From the NCBI GenBank assembly GCA_033064195.1, contig JARBJD010000320.1, positions 17,851-81,850 on the forward strand: 64,000 bases of DNA. The letters are read 5' to 3'. The translations under genes and the position numbers were made by a program. This document shows positions 22,214 through 32,010 of the stretch, piece by piece. Each line of letters opens with the position of its first letter. Position 1 is the first letter of the stretch. The stretch comes from Blattamonas nauphoetae. Lineage: Eukaryota; Preaxostyla; Oxymonadida. The notes below the pieces were generated by a model. The model was not told the DNA's origin and searched no databases. It saw only the letters and a list, made by a program, of their open reading frames with translations.

Positions 22214-23338
22214 ATGTCAAGGATATTTGTTTGGGTTGATCTTCGGAACATGTCAATTGAAGAAGATATTCAAGAGTCACGATCTGATTACGCAGCTGGA
22301 TCAGCTCATATACCTGGATTGGGATTGCCAGATCGGAGTGAGCCGTCGGCATTCCTGAATTTCGTTCCGAACTTGGCTCTGTCATCCGAAGCTGAATCTG
22401 CGATTTATCATGCGCTTGTCTCTCTCATTCGGGACCATCCAGACATTGTCGATGATCTCCAAGACAAGACCGTTTATTTTCTGGAAAGTTTTGGAGCAAA
22501 TGACTTCGATGACTTCGCAGCCAACCAAATCGTCACAAGCCTTGTTCCTTCCTCAGATGGATCACCATCAGGCTTTATTGACAGTATTTACCTACTAATA
22601 TCGTCCCCATATTCGAGAATTGTTGCTGCAGCTCTGTCATTCCTGCAACGAACATTCTTTCATTCAAGCCCACACCACCAATTAAATCTCGTTCAGACTG
22701 ATTTCCTGTCCAAAATATTGTCAATAGTTCGACCACAGACGCTTACGCTTCCGAAAAATACAAATATCGTCAATTATCTCACTTGGATTCTTCAGAAGTC
22801 GATCTCTCTCGCAGATTCGTCCAATCTGGAGGCACTCAGAATTACAGAGCCATTTCATCGACACAATCATCGAGAACTCATTTTCCAGCGAGTAATCCAG
22901 CCATCCTCTCCATATCTCTCTTTTCTCTGTCGGAATCGATATCTCCTCGTGGCAGGGGACTTTCAGATATCATTTGTGAGTCTTTTGGGAAAACTTCTCC
23001 ACATCAGCCCATTTCATCGTCCAACATTAGAATATGTCCACGCATCTCCGATTGCGTTGGCAATTTCACGTTCACTGTCATTCGTCGAGGACAATCATGC
23101 ATTCTGGCTTCTTCTCCTTTTCATCGAAATGGCACTCAAAGAATGGCAGAACCAAAGCCCAGAAGTGACACAATCTGCAAAACGGATGATCCAAGCTCTG
23201 ATTTCGGAAGGATTCGAAGAACCTGTCGAACCGAAGATGCAGCACAACACTCGCAACCTTTTCAGCAACAAGATTGTTGAAGAAAGTCGAATTGTCTCAA
23301 AATTGATGGGAGCGAATGTGGCGTGCAGTGAACAGTGA
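22214..23338 (+). CDS. NWDG-family helical-repeat protein, member 5
   Basis: One open frame of about 374 codons ending in TGA. Either ATG 22214 or the Met at 22250 could start translation; the second would give a hydrophilic N terminus like that of member 4. SAFLNFVPN replaces the NWDG motif. Other family blocks are clear: ISSPYSRIVAAALSFL, HRPTLEYVHASPIALAIS and ISEGFEEPVEP. It lies downstream of the peroxiredoxin-like gene on the same strand, about 125 bp apart. No targeting or catalytic motif is visible. Confidence 0.75.
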   Translation: MSRIFVWVDLRNMSIEEDIQESRSDYAAGSAHIPGLGLPDRSEPSAFLNFVPNLALSSEAESAIYHALVSLIRDHPDIVDDLQDKTVYFLESFGANDFDDFAANQIVTSLVPSSDGSPSGFIDSIYLLISSPYSRIVAAALSFLQRTFFHSSPHHQLNLVQTDFLSKILSIVRPQTLTLPKNTNIVNYLTWILQKSISLADSSNLEALRITEPFHRHNHRELIFQRVIQPSSPYLSFLCRNRYLLVAGDFQISFVSLLGKLLHISPFHRPTLEYVHASPIALAISRSLSFVEDNHAFWLLLLFIEMALKEWQNQSPEVTQSAKRMIQALISEGFEEPVEPKMQHNTRNLFSNKIVEESRIVSKLMGANVACSEQ

Positions 23339-23614
23339 AATATCATCTCGAATCTCTTATGTATCTCAACAAAACATCTTTCACTTTACACAGCAAGCAC
23401 CCACAATGGTCGAACTTCGTCCAAAACGAACGGCCATTCCAAACAAAAGAAAGGAACTCCCAGTGATGCACTTCACAACGATCCTGTCAAGAATTGACTT
23501 ATTTTGGTTGAGCTCAGACTTCGATTCCATTTTCCACACATTTTGATTGCCTTTCTCCTCTCATTATCGATCTACGTCATTTTCTCCATGTCGTTAAAAT
23601 TTTAGGGTGGGCGT
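23339..23614. other. Spacer before duplicated block
   Basis: No supported gene. Homology to the 8.9 kb block starts at about 23615. Confidence 0.4.
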
Positions 23615-23734
23615 GATCCATTTCAACCCAGAGATGTTCGCCACACCTTTATCAGATGAGATTATATTACGTGGCGCATCAAGTGTACCATCCAATGAAC
23701 TGGTTTGAATCCAGTTTTCTTCTCCCAGTTCGAC

Positions 23735-24128
23735 GAGATGCGCAGAAATATGGACACTTTTGATCGAATTCACCGAAATTTTGACACCTGTCATTTTCAC
23801 CGAAATATGGACACCTAAATTGGTTTTCAAAACCGAGATTTGGACACCACCGATCAATTGACACCTCCGGGCCCGGAGGTGTCAATTGATCGGTTTAGCG
23901 AATGACAGAAAAAGGTACGAGCAAAAAGAGAAATGTCAAAATTCTACACAAAAAGAGGGCACAAGACGAATTTCGATTAGATTGCGAGGGGAAGACGATG
24001 TTCAACAGAACGAATGAGATCGTCAAAGAGTCGAGAATTTATGGTCTAAAACGAGGAGAGATGGTAAAAACAAGAGGAAATTCATACCAGAGAGTCCGGA
24101 GCCGGTTCAGAGTCGAGGCAACTGCCTC
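23735..24128 (+). repeat. Left terminal inverted repeat of Pack-MULE-like element
   Basis: Pairs with 25456-25848. The outer 120 bp hold a chain of GACACC-containing units spaced roughly 30 bp apart, often preceded by CACCGAAAT, possibly protein-binding repeats. The inner end is the short palindrome GAGGCAACTGCCTC. Confidence 0.85.
23850..23893. repeat. 44-bp perfect palindrome inside left TIR
   Basis: Arms CCGATCAATTGACACCTCCG and reverse complement meet at GGGCCC. An identical palindrome lies in the right TIR. Confidence 0.9.
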
Positions 24129-25078
24129 GCCCGCGCTGCCTAGCGACGAGCAAGTGTTGGATGGGAAGGAGGTCGAGTGTGGGACGAGAGCAAAAGCTGC
24201 ACTGTCGATTCTGTCGAATGGCTTGACTCTTCGGTACAGACTGGTTTTGAAAGAGACGTCGTACATTCCAGAAGTGTGCTTCCCAAATCGCCCTTTTTTG
24301 TTTCTGCTTCACTTCTCACTGTTTCGTTCATTTCATTCTCATTCTCTCCTCTCATCTCCCCTCGTCTCTTCGTCAGATGGTTGTTGATCTGAACCTCGTT
24401 CCTTCTGTCCGCGTTGTGCTCGAAGCCGCTCTCCAACACCACCCTCCTCCCCCCACGCCCTCTCCGCCTACCACTCGCCCGTCCTCCACACAGACCTCAC
24501 CCGAAGTGGCACGGCTGCTGGAACAGTGCTGGAAGACACTGGCTGATTGTGTGACGGCTCGGACGATCGACCTGTCGATTGTGGTGGAGTCGACGTTCGC
24601 AGATGTGGGGGAGCTTGTGGAGATGGCAATGAGGACGAGCAAGGTGGCGAAAGCGGGGGAAGTGAGGGAGCACGTGCGGATGTTGGGGAATCTTGTTGCG
24701 CGGCGTCCGTTACACCGACTGGACATGATGAAGGGGCAGATCGTGTCGTCGCTCGTGGCATCGCTGGACCTGCCTCGGATTGGACTGTCACAGCCAGCCG
24801 TGCATCAGCACATGCTGCGCCTGATCTTCCACCTCCTTCGGACTGCGCGAAAAATGTCGCAGGAAGACGAGAACGAACTCAAATCACTTCGCATGGCCAA
24901 CGTCTTCGCTCCTGCGTTCCCGTTCCTCTCGTTCGTTGTGCGCCACGAATCGGTGCTTGGGTCGGCGGGGTCTGATCAGGCACAGCTGGAAAAGCGCGTA
25001 TCGTCGCTGTACCGATTTGTAGTTCGTGCGTGGCACTTGGAAGGGCAAGCGGACGATTTGGTTGAAAGTGGGCACTAA
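23902..25078 (+). CDS. Captured helical-repeat gene fragment with TIR-encoded start
   Basis: Exon 23902-24273 and exon 24377-25078 join in phase across a 103-nt GT-AG intron to 357 residues. The first 75 codons lie within the left TIR and are very basic. After the TIR boundary the sequence becomes host-like: VLDGKEVECGTRAKAALSIL and later VVDLNLVPSVRVVLEAALQ, a Pro-rich patch, then amphipathic helices with ARM-type spacing. This is the kind of protein made elsewhere in the window, though I find no parent copy here. A chimaeric transcript using a TIR start codon is plausible but unproven. GC content is higher than in the TIRs. Confidence 0.5.
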
Positions 25079-25087
25079 GAATGGGAA

Positions 25088-25477
25088 GTGGAGTGGCTGA
25101 CAAACATGGAACACGACAGAACACTGGCGAAGCGATTGTTGGTGCTGGACAAAGGAGAACGACGAACTCGAAAGACTTCGCCAAAGAAGTGGGGACACAG
25201 GCAGCGAAAAGCAAGAAAAGCGGACTGGGACGATGGATTCGAACTTCGGAGGGTCGGGGGAGTGGAAGGGAACGAAGCAGGACTGTTGTCGATTTTGGAT
25301 GAGTTTGGAAAGCGATATGGTCTGAATGTGTTGGAACGGGATCCCGATGCGGATGACGAGGAAGGCGATGTGTGTGAGATCGACACAGAACAAGTGGAGT
25401 CGGGAGTGGAAGCCGAAATTGACGATCTCATTTGGGTTGTTGCAGAAGCGACGATGAGGCAGTTGCCTCGACTCTGA
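25088..25477 (+). CDS. Second captured gene fragment in Pack-MULE-like element
   Basis: An open frame of 129 codons begins 10 bp after the previous stop and ends just inside the right TIR (stop TGA at 25475). It is rich in charged residues, with a basic KKWGHRQRKARKADW patch and an acidic C-terminal half. Nothing links it to the upstream fragment, so it may come from the 3' end of another host gene. No family recognised. It may be non-coding debris. Confidence 0.35.
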   Translation: MEWLTNMEHDRTLAKRLLVLDKGERRTRKTSPKKWGHRQRKARKADWDDGFELRRVGGVEGNEAGLLSILDEFGKRYGLNVLERDPDADDEEGDVCEIDTEQVESGVEAEIDDLIWVVAEATMRQLPRL

Positions 25478-25848
25478 ACCGGCTCCGGACTCTCTGGTAT
25501 GAATTTCCTCTTGTTTTTACCATCTCTCCTCGTTTTAGACCATAAATTCTCGACTCTTTGACGATCTCATTCGTTCTGTTGAACATCGTCTTCCCCTCGC
25601 AATCTAATCGAAATTCGTCTTGTGCCCTCTTTTTGTGTAGAATTTTGACATTTCTCTTTTTGCTCGTACCTTTTTCTGTCATTCGCTAAACCGATCAATT
25701 GACACCTCCGGGCCCGGAGGTGTCAATTGATCGGTGGTGTCCAAATCTCGGTTTTGAAAACCAATTTAGGTGTCCATATTTCGGTGAAAATGACAGGTGT
25801 CAAAATTTCGGTGAATTCGATCAAAAGTGTCCAAAAATCTGTGCCCCT
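25456..25848 (-). repeat. Right terminal inverted repeat of Pack-MULE-like element
   Basis: Reverse complement of 23735-24128 with few differences, including the 44-bp palindrome. The outermost 20 bp diverge more than the interior. Confidence 0.85.
25691..25734. repeat. 44-bp perfect palindrome inside right TIR
   Basis: Identical to the palindrome at 23850-23893, centred on GGGCCC. Confidence 0.9.
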
Positions 25849-27360
25849 CCAGTTCGACTGAATTTGTTTTGTTGTTTTTGGTGAATCTCAGCGCATTCTT
25901 CTGTCATGCAACCCAATCATTCTCGTTCTCTCTCCCTTTTCCAACATCTACCTGATCTTATACACAGAGAACATTCTTCTCGCAATCAGTCCAAGCATAT
26001 CGAAGTGGAACAGAAAAGGAGAAAGTTTCGATCTTGCACGAAGTGCGGAACAAGATTGAAGAAGGTCTGAAAATGAACGAACTGTTCTTAATTCGTGCTT
26101 GGAATATTATTTCTTTGTTCCTTCCATGTTCATTTGAACTCCTTCCTCTTTCGTCGTTCTGATTGTTTCTGTGCTGTTCTGGGTTGATGCAGATGAAAAT
26201 GGAGAGAGAATGAAGGAAGTGGGGGAGATGGGATTGCGGATGGGATTTGTGAGTGAATTGTGTGTGACATTGGGAAGTGAATGCTCGCCGTTCTTGTTCG
26301 TTTGTCTCTCTTCCTTCCTCCTCATCTCTCTTCATCTCTCCTCTTCCTCTTTCCTCCTCATCTCTCCTCTTCTTCATCTATCTTCTCCTTTCTTCATTTC
26401 TGCTGTTTGTGTGATTGTTGTGGCAGAATGTGGCGTCGAGTGTGCTGACTCTGGTTGTGGGGTGTGTGTTGCATCCAAAGCGGAAGAAGATGAGCGACCT
26501 GCTTCCCTCGCTCCTCTCTCTCACCCACGTCTGCCTCTCTCCTCCTTCATCTCTTCTCGTCGTTTCTGTTGTGTTGTTTTTTTGCAGCACGCTGATCCCA
26601 CTCTGTCTGTGCCGGCGACACACGCTGTTGGGTCTGCCTCTCTTCTCTTTCTCATCTTCTCTTCTCTCTTCTTCTGTTTTCTTTTATTTTCTTGTGCAGG
26701 CTGGTGTGTGACTCGAGTCTGTCGTGTGGGGATGTGGAGGGAGTGCTGAGTGGGGGAGTGGTGGAGAAGGTGTGCTCGTGGGTGGAGGGTGCGAAGGAAG
26801 TCGGGAAAGTGTTTGGTCTACTTCTCGTTGTTGACAAGTTGTGTGTTGGACTGAAAGGAGCTCTTCGATCAGCACAGAAACAAGAACAGGAACAGAAAGA
26901 GAACTCAGGGAAGGAACAAGGGCAGGCAGGACAGAATGAGGAAGAGAGTCGAGACGGATGGAGTTTTGGGAGTCGGTGCCAATCGGCGCTGGACTTGATG
27001 GAAAACACGCTGCTCGGACTGTGCTCAGGTCGGGAGTCGGAAGAGAAGGAGAGCTCGGCTGAGGTGGAAGTGCTGACACAAGTTGGAGGGATGCTGATTC
27101 GGCACTTTCGTCATGTTGTGAGTGGAGGAAGGAAGGAGGTGGGAGTGATTGGGGTGGATGTGGGTCGAGAGATGAGAGCGATGGAGGAGAGAGAGAAGCG
27201 AAGAGAGGAAGAAATGAAGAAGAGGATGGATGAGATGGAAAAGAACGAAAAAGAAAGGGAAAGGCAATTCGAACTGAAGATGGCTGAGTTGAACGAGCAA
27301 GCCGAGCGACACAAGCGATTCATCGAAGAAGGAGAGGAGAGGGAGCGAGAGGACAGCGGA

Positions 27361-27438
27361 CGAAGAGAAGAGGAGAGAAGGAAAGAAGAAGAGAGAAGGA
27401 AAGAAGAAGAGAGAAGGAATGAAGAGGAGAGAAGGAAA
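27361..27438 (+). repeat. 18-bp tandem repeat coding for EEERRK units
   Basis: About four in-frame units of the GAAGAGAGAAGGAAAGAA type extend the coiled coil of B2 compared with B1, adding charged heptad-like sequence without shifting the frame. Confidence 0.75.
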
Positions 27439-28153
27439 GTGGGAGCAGCAGCAATCGAATGGTTCCCAGCAGATGGATACTCGCTGAATGGTTCTGTCTT
27501 CACGTGCAACACTTCCAGTGGATATCCAACACTCCTCTCCGCCGAGTTTGGGAATGTTGTCGTCAGATTCACTTTCACTTTCCAGAAAATCACAGGATGC
27601 GATCGAATCGGCATCGTTGCATCTGCTTTGACTGCGACAGTGAAAGGCGGGTCACTTTTCACGAGTCTTGTGGGTGGAGCTGGATGGTGCATGAGATCCG
27701 ACTGTCGATTTGCTCGCCAACACGGCAAGTCTGTCCAATCTGGATCAGCGTGTGCAGGCGGGAGAGGAGGCCAGCGAGTGGTGTTGGAGGCAGACGGGCG
27801 AGACGGAAAGAGGACACTGCGACTGAGCCAGGATGGACAGACACAACCAACCTTCTTCTCTCGCATTCCTGTCCCCTTCCGATTCGCAATTTATCTTGGA
27901 AGAACTGGTGATGCTGTGTCGATTGAGTCAGTTGAAGTTGTGACTGAGGCTCAGTTGAGTGGGGGAGGGACAGCGATTCCGATGGACGAAGCATAACCAC
28001 AAAACATTCTTTCTGATTTCATTCTTCATTCTCTCCTTCAATCATTTCAAGACACTGGATAAAGATCCAGGGATGGGCTCGCCTTAATTCTTCGTTTCTC
28101 GTTGCTTTGTGGGTGATTTCAGTTAACTAGGATGAGAAACGAGGACACAATAT

Positions 28154-28171
28154 TTCTCCGTTAACGGAGGA
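28154..28171 (+). other. Second copy of the 3' hairpin
   Basis: TTCTCCG-TTAA-CGGAGGA. The stem is kept by a wobble pair compared with the copy at 11327. Confidence 0.4.
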
Positions 28172-28451
28172 ATTCGAACGCCCTTAATCCAAAACCGTCA
28201 GTCAAACTTGCTCATCCCTCACTTATCGATAGTGTTATCATTCTCGTTCCAACCTTCCATCATCCTTCATTCTTTTTCTTTCTTCGTATTCTCTCTACAG
28301 TCCCACTTTTCTCGAAAATCGTTGAGTTTTGAATCATCAAAAAAAAGCTTGAATGACGTTCTCGACCACACATTTATAGAAAATAAGAACACTCGACAAA
28401 CATATTAATGAATAACTTTCGAACAGAATGGGTGATTAACATATATAACAG

Positions 28452-30451
28452 TCAGAATTCGTTCTCATTCAACGAGAGAAGGACAAACTCACTCTCGTCT
28501 TCGGCTTCCTCATTCGATCCGGTGACGAACAAGGCGAGAGGGAACACGGTGCTGCCTGTGCTCTCCTGCCCCACCAGCACCATCTTGTCTGCTTCGGGCG
28601 TGTCTCGCATCGGTTTCAGTGTCCCAGCGAACGACTTTGCATTCACTGTCGTTCGCACATTTGATCCAAACAGCACAACCGACTCGTTCAGTTTCTTCGT
28701 CGTCCCGTCCGAGAACGACACGTTCAGCATCTGCACTGTGTCCGCCGAGAACGAGCTGCGAGAGACCAGCACACAGTGGGCACGTGTCGGTGCTGTGCAG
28801 TCTATGAACACGACGTTCCTCAGACCGATCGTCCCCCCAAGCGACACCAACACTCCTCCATCGCCTCCAGCCTCCTTCTCAATGTGCTGGAACGTCGTGT
28901 TCTCGATCCCCAGAACCCCACTCTGCACGAACACCAGGATTCCTTCGTCTGTCATCATCTTTTTCTCCGCTGACCCGCCCAGAATAGCATCGCTCAGTGA
29001 CACCGACCCACGCGACACGTTGAGCAGCTGTGTCCGCACCATTCTGCTGCTTGGAGTGCTCGTCGCGTTCTTGATCATCACCATCCCTCCCGCCACGTTC
29101 ACTGCCCCGATGTGTGTCTTGTCCAACAGCTCGAAGTGCACAGTCGTCAGGCGCAGCTGGCCCTGCACAACAAACCCGTTGATCGACGTGAAGCCACCGA
29201 TGGACATCTTGAAGCGTCGTCCTTCCAATGCTGTTCCTGGCTTCACTGTCAGAACTCCCCACATGGTAAACCGCAGTTCGGGCAGCTCGATTCCCATCGC
29301 GCCTTCAATCGTGGTCAGGCTGTTATTTGTTGAGTGTTCGTTTTTCACTTCCGCATCCGACAGAAGAACGATCGACGCCGAGCCCTCTTTCAGCTTATCA
29401 AACACGTGCGTGAACGCTTTGCACGGCGTGTTCTTCTGTCCGCAGTATTTGTTATCCACCCCAACATGCTTGTGCAAGTGCATCGGTCCTTGTTTGTACG
29501 GATACAGCACTTGAGGAAGAGTGTATGGTTTACAGTTGAAATACTCGTCCCGTGCCATAAAGTCGTTAGCTAGCGCTGGGGTCAGCTGATCGTAGCTTGG
29601 GATGGTCCCTGCGAAGGCGGCGGGAGTGACGAAATTGGGGAAGTCGTAGCCTTCGATTATGACGGAATAATCCCACGCATATTTCGCATTGTTGATCTTT
29701 GTGTTCTTTATGATCACCTGACCTTCTTGGAAATGATCCCGACTGCAGACGTCGATAGAATGGGGCGATTCCTAGGAAAGGCAGTCTTTCATTGTCACGT
29801 TGTTCAATTACAGTTGGATTGTCTTTGCTTTATATTTCAGAATTGAAGGAGAGGAGTGTAGTCGCTTGAAGTTCGAGAAAACTTGGTCTGTGATGCTCAG
29901 AGAACCTCCGGAAATGTTCAGAAGTGTGATTGACTGGGAGCCGGTGCACGACGCGAGGGCACATTCGGCGATGGTCAGATGACCACCGTTCATCTGCAGC
30001 AGCGGGGGATGGACGGTCTTTTCCTTTGTATCTTCACTCAGAAAGCCAAAGGTGCATTCCATGAAGACGACATTGGTTCCTTCGGACAGAGTAGCGAACG
30101 ACCAACGATGGGTTCGGAGTAATGTCAAAGAACTGAACGTTGATGTGCTTTTCAATGTGAGCATGCTTTCCAGCCCATCCGGATATCCATCTCCACCAAT
30201 TGTTGCATTTCTGGATTGCCCGAGGAAGTCCACTGGGTTGTCAACCAAAATAGTTCCGACTTCCTTGCAAGTCGAGCTACCCCCAATTTCGATTCTATAA
30301 CCGGCATTGGTTGTTGTCTGAAATTGCGTGAGTCCAAATGCAATTGTTTTGCATGGCATCACTGTCGTTCCACATCCAATCGTGTCACTTGATGCTGAAA
30401 TGTCTGGGGCAACGAGGACAGTTGTACCTGCATTGGTAACTTCTGTACCCC
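28452..30451 (-). pseudogene. Beta-helix surface-type protein fragment with in-frame stops
   Basis: From an acceptor-like site at 30452-30454 (CTTACAG on the minus strand) the frame reads as a right-handed beta-helix protein: repeated short strands with Gly/Asn turns, such as GSLSITDQVF, GGHLTIAECALASC and GVLGIENTTFQHIEKEAGGD. These resemble the polymorphic-membrane-protein and pectate-lyase-like repeats common in large protist surface proteins. A TAA (29808-29810) and a TAG 12 codons later interrupt the frame, which then continues seamlessly in the same frame to a TGA at 28452. The 5' end runs into the 3' end of NWDG member 6. The 3' end lies 84 bp from the edge of the duplicated block, so both ends look truncated. 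Adhesion would be the usual guess for the parent gene. Confidence 0.6.
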
Positions 30452-31669
30452 CTGTAAGTCAAAACAGATTTCAACCTCATCAAACCAGCTCCATCGGAAA
30501 AGAAGCTCGCTCTCGTCAGAAACTCCTCCCTCGCGAAGTGTCACCAGAATCTGTTGCCCTGGCTTCTGAGCAGCTGGAGAGTCAATTTGCCATTGTTGGA
30601 ATCCAAACACTACACCCTGAAGAGGGTCGTTGATCAAGGCGTCCGATTCGAAGAAATGAAGAGAATCAGTGAAATACAGAGCGACTGAAGAGGAGATCAC
30701 GAAATGTGTCGTCTCTCCCAGAAAGAGCGAGCATTCGAGAATCTTCCCCATCAGATCTGCAAAATGATGGCAAATGTCTTGACTATAGTGAAACTTCAAA
30801 ATCCGGCGTCTGTGCGCAGTTTCGGCTCCATCTCGTTTCCATATGCGGATGATGTCGGCCAATAACCACATGGAGAGGTGATGGGAACGTTCGTTTTTCA
30901 TTTCGGAAAGAAGTGATTGGAAAACCATTAGGAGAGGAGAAGAACAAATAAAAGACGTTGTTGGTTGGTGTCGGATACTCGCGTTGAAAATAACACCCAG
31001 AAAATGCAATATTTCATGGTCGGCAAACTGCCACAATGAAAGGCGACGATTCCGACTGATTTGGACGAGAGATGGAACAATTGGCATCAATACTTCACGC
31101 AGTTCCACATCTTCGATTGATCGAGAATTCATTTTGGAATTGGATGAAGGAGATCGAACATGATCAAAGGTTTGGGGCCAGGCGTAAAAGTTGAGAATTT
31201 TGAGGATTTCGGTCAGGATGTCTTTATCCGAAATCTTAGAAAGATCTCGCAAGTGAGGTGTGGAAAGGATTTTGGGAAAGAGTTTGGAGGAGAAAAGGGC
31301 TAAACGATTGGATGGTGAAAAAGAGTTGAGACATTTGCGAACGAAGAACACGGTATCCCTGAAAATAGATGGATGGGATGAAGAGAGGAGCACCGAAATC
31401 GAATCCACAAACACTTCGGCGTATTGTGATGAACCTTCTCCAAAGGCCTTCAAGAAATTATTGGCGAAGGACTTGAATATGAAATTCCGCTTGATCGAAG
31501 AAAACAACAGTGATGCTTGACTGACAAGCTCTTCATCAAAGATGAAGCCATCTCTGACGATTGAAACAAGAGAGAGGAAGGCTTGCGCAACAGAATCAGC
31601 TGTGACAGGATCGTCTGGATTCCACTGGAGGAATGGAGACGATTCGAGGAGATCATCGGAGATAAACAC
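30359..31669 (-). CDS. NWDG-family member 6, extended by a second C-terminal module
   Basis: An open frame of 436 codons, about 100 longer than other members, starting at a GTG; a spliced 5' exon is likely but I could not place it. LLESSPFLQWNPDD corresponds to the family N terminus. After one family C-terminal region (HQPTTSFICSSPLL, then LADIIRIWKRDGAE) a second similar region follows, starting near HHFADLMGKILECS and ending GVSDESE. The second resembles the C terminus of member 9. This suggests fusion of two members. The last 45 codons after about 30475 do not look like the family and overlap the beta-helix frame, so the true end is probably earlier. A 34-nt GT...AG stretch (30452-30485) lies at this junction but does not join the two frames. 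Confidence 0.55.
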   Translation of the reverse strand: MFISDDLLESSPFLQWNPDDPVTADSVAQAFLSLVSIVRDGFIFDEELVSQASLLFSSIKRNFIFKSFANNFLKAFGEGSSQYAEVFVDSISVLLSSSHPSIFRDTVFFVRKCLNSFSPSNRLALFSSKLFPKILSTPHLRDLSKISDKDILTEILKILNFYAWPQTFDHVRSPSSNSKMNSRSIEDVELREVLMPIVPSLVQISRNRRLSLWQFADHEILHFLGVIFNASIRHQPTTSFICSSPLLMVFQSLLSEMKNERSHHLSMWLLADIIRIWKRDGAETAHRRRILKFHYSQDICHHFADLMGKILECSLFLGETTHFVISSSVALYFTDSLHFFESDALINDPLQGVVFGFQQWQIDSPAAQKPGQQILVTLREGGVSDESELLFRWSWFDEVEICFDLQGVQKLPMQVQLSSLPQTFQHQVTRLDVERQ

Positions 31670-32010
31670 TAATCCTTATTATGGGTACTCAGTCCGAGAT
31701 CTCCCCGCACCTGAAAAACAGAAATCAGTCAAAGAAGCAGGAGCGACATGAAATCAAGAAAGCATGATTATTAATCAAGAGTAAGCAAGCTTGTCAAAGA
31801 ATGATGATAATTCTCTCATTGATGGTCTGTTCCTCTCACAAAATCAGAAATTTGAGTCGCCAAGAGGATGACAGCAGGAGAAGGATCGCGTCTCGAATCA
31901 TCAACCCTCTCACTCGTCAACTTCAGCCACATTTCCTCCGGTCAAATCAAGCACACTGTTCGACGTATCGATAATGTCGAATCCACGTGACTCTGATTGA
32001 TCCGTCATCC
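31670..32010. other. Spacer between NWDG members 6 and 7
   Basis: Contains the presumed 5' part of member 6. No other gene or repeat recognised. Confidence 0.35.

Larger units (their letters stand above)
23735..25848. mobile_element. Pack-MULE-like DNA transposon carrying host-like exons
   Basis: A 2114-bp element with inverted terminal repeats of about 394 bp (23735-24128 and 25456-25848). It is flanked by the 10-bp direct repeat CCAGTTCGAC (23725-23734 and 25849-25858). Two paralogous empty sites exist in the window: CCCAGTTCGACTGATTTG at about 9029-9046 in B1 and a one-base variant in the inverted copy near 53330-53347. Mutator-like elements have 9-11 bp target duplications and often long TIRs starting with G, and those that capture gene fragments are called Pack-MULEs. 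There is no transposase ORF between the TIRs, so it would be non-autonomous. The superfamily label is inference from structure. Confidence 0.8.
23634..27996 (+). pseudogene. Second copy of coiled-coil/SPRY-like gene (B2), split by transposon
   Basis: Exon 1 (from ATG 23634) matches B1 but has an in-frame TGA at about 23704 and is cut by the 23735-25848 element near its 3' end. Exons 2-6 (25990-26064, 26193-26299, 26427-26528, 26588-26631, 26700-27996) remain open and keep B1 phase, offset 16821 bp from exon 3 onwards, ending in TAA. The C-terminal SPRY-like domain is intact. The coiled coil contains an extra four-unit EEERRK repeat. A shortened protein starting from an internal Met could still be made. 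Flanking spacer and the first 18 bp of the cyclin gene are also duplicated, and homology ends at about 28368. Confidence 0.7.

Noticed and set aside
28408..29514. Plus-strand 368-codon ORF opposite the beta-helix gene
   Set aside because: Ser/Thr/Pro-rich antisense frame; the minus strand has clear repeated beta-helix units.
30452..30485. A perfect 34-nt GT-AG intron joining NWDG member 6 to the beta-helix gene
   Set aside because: Length fits, but the phases do not join the two frames.
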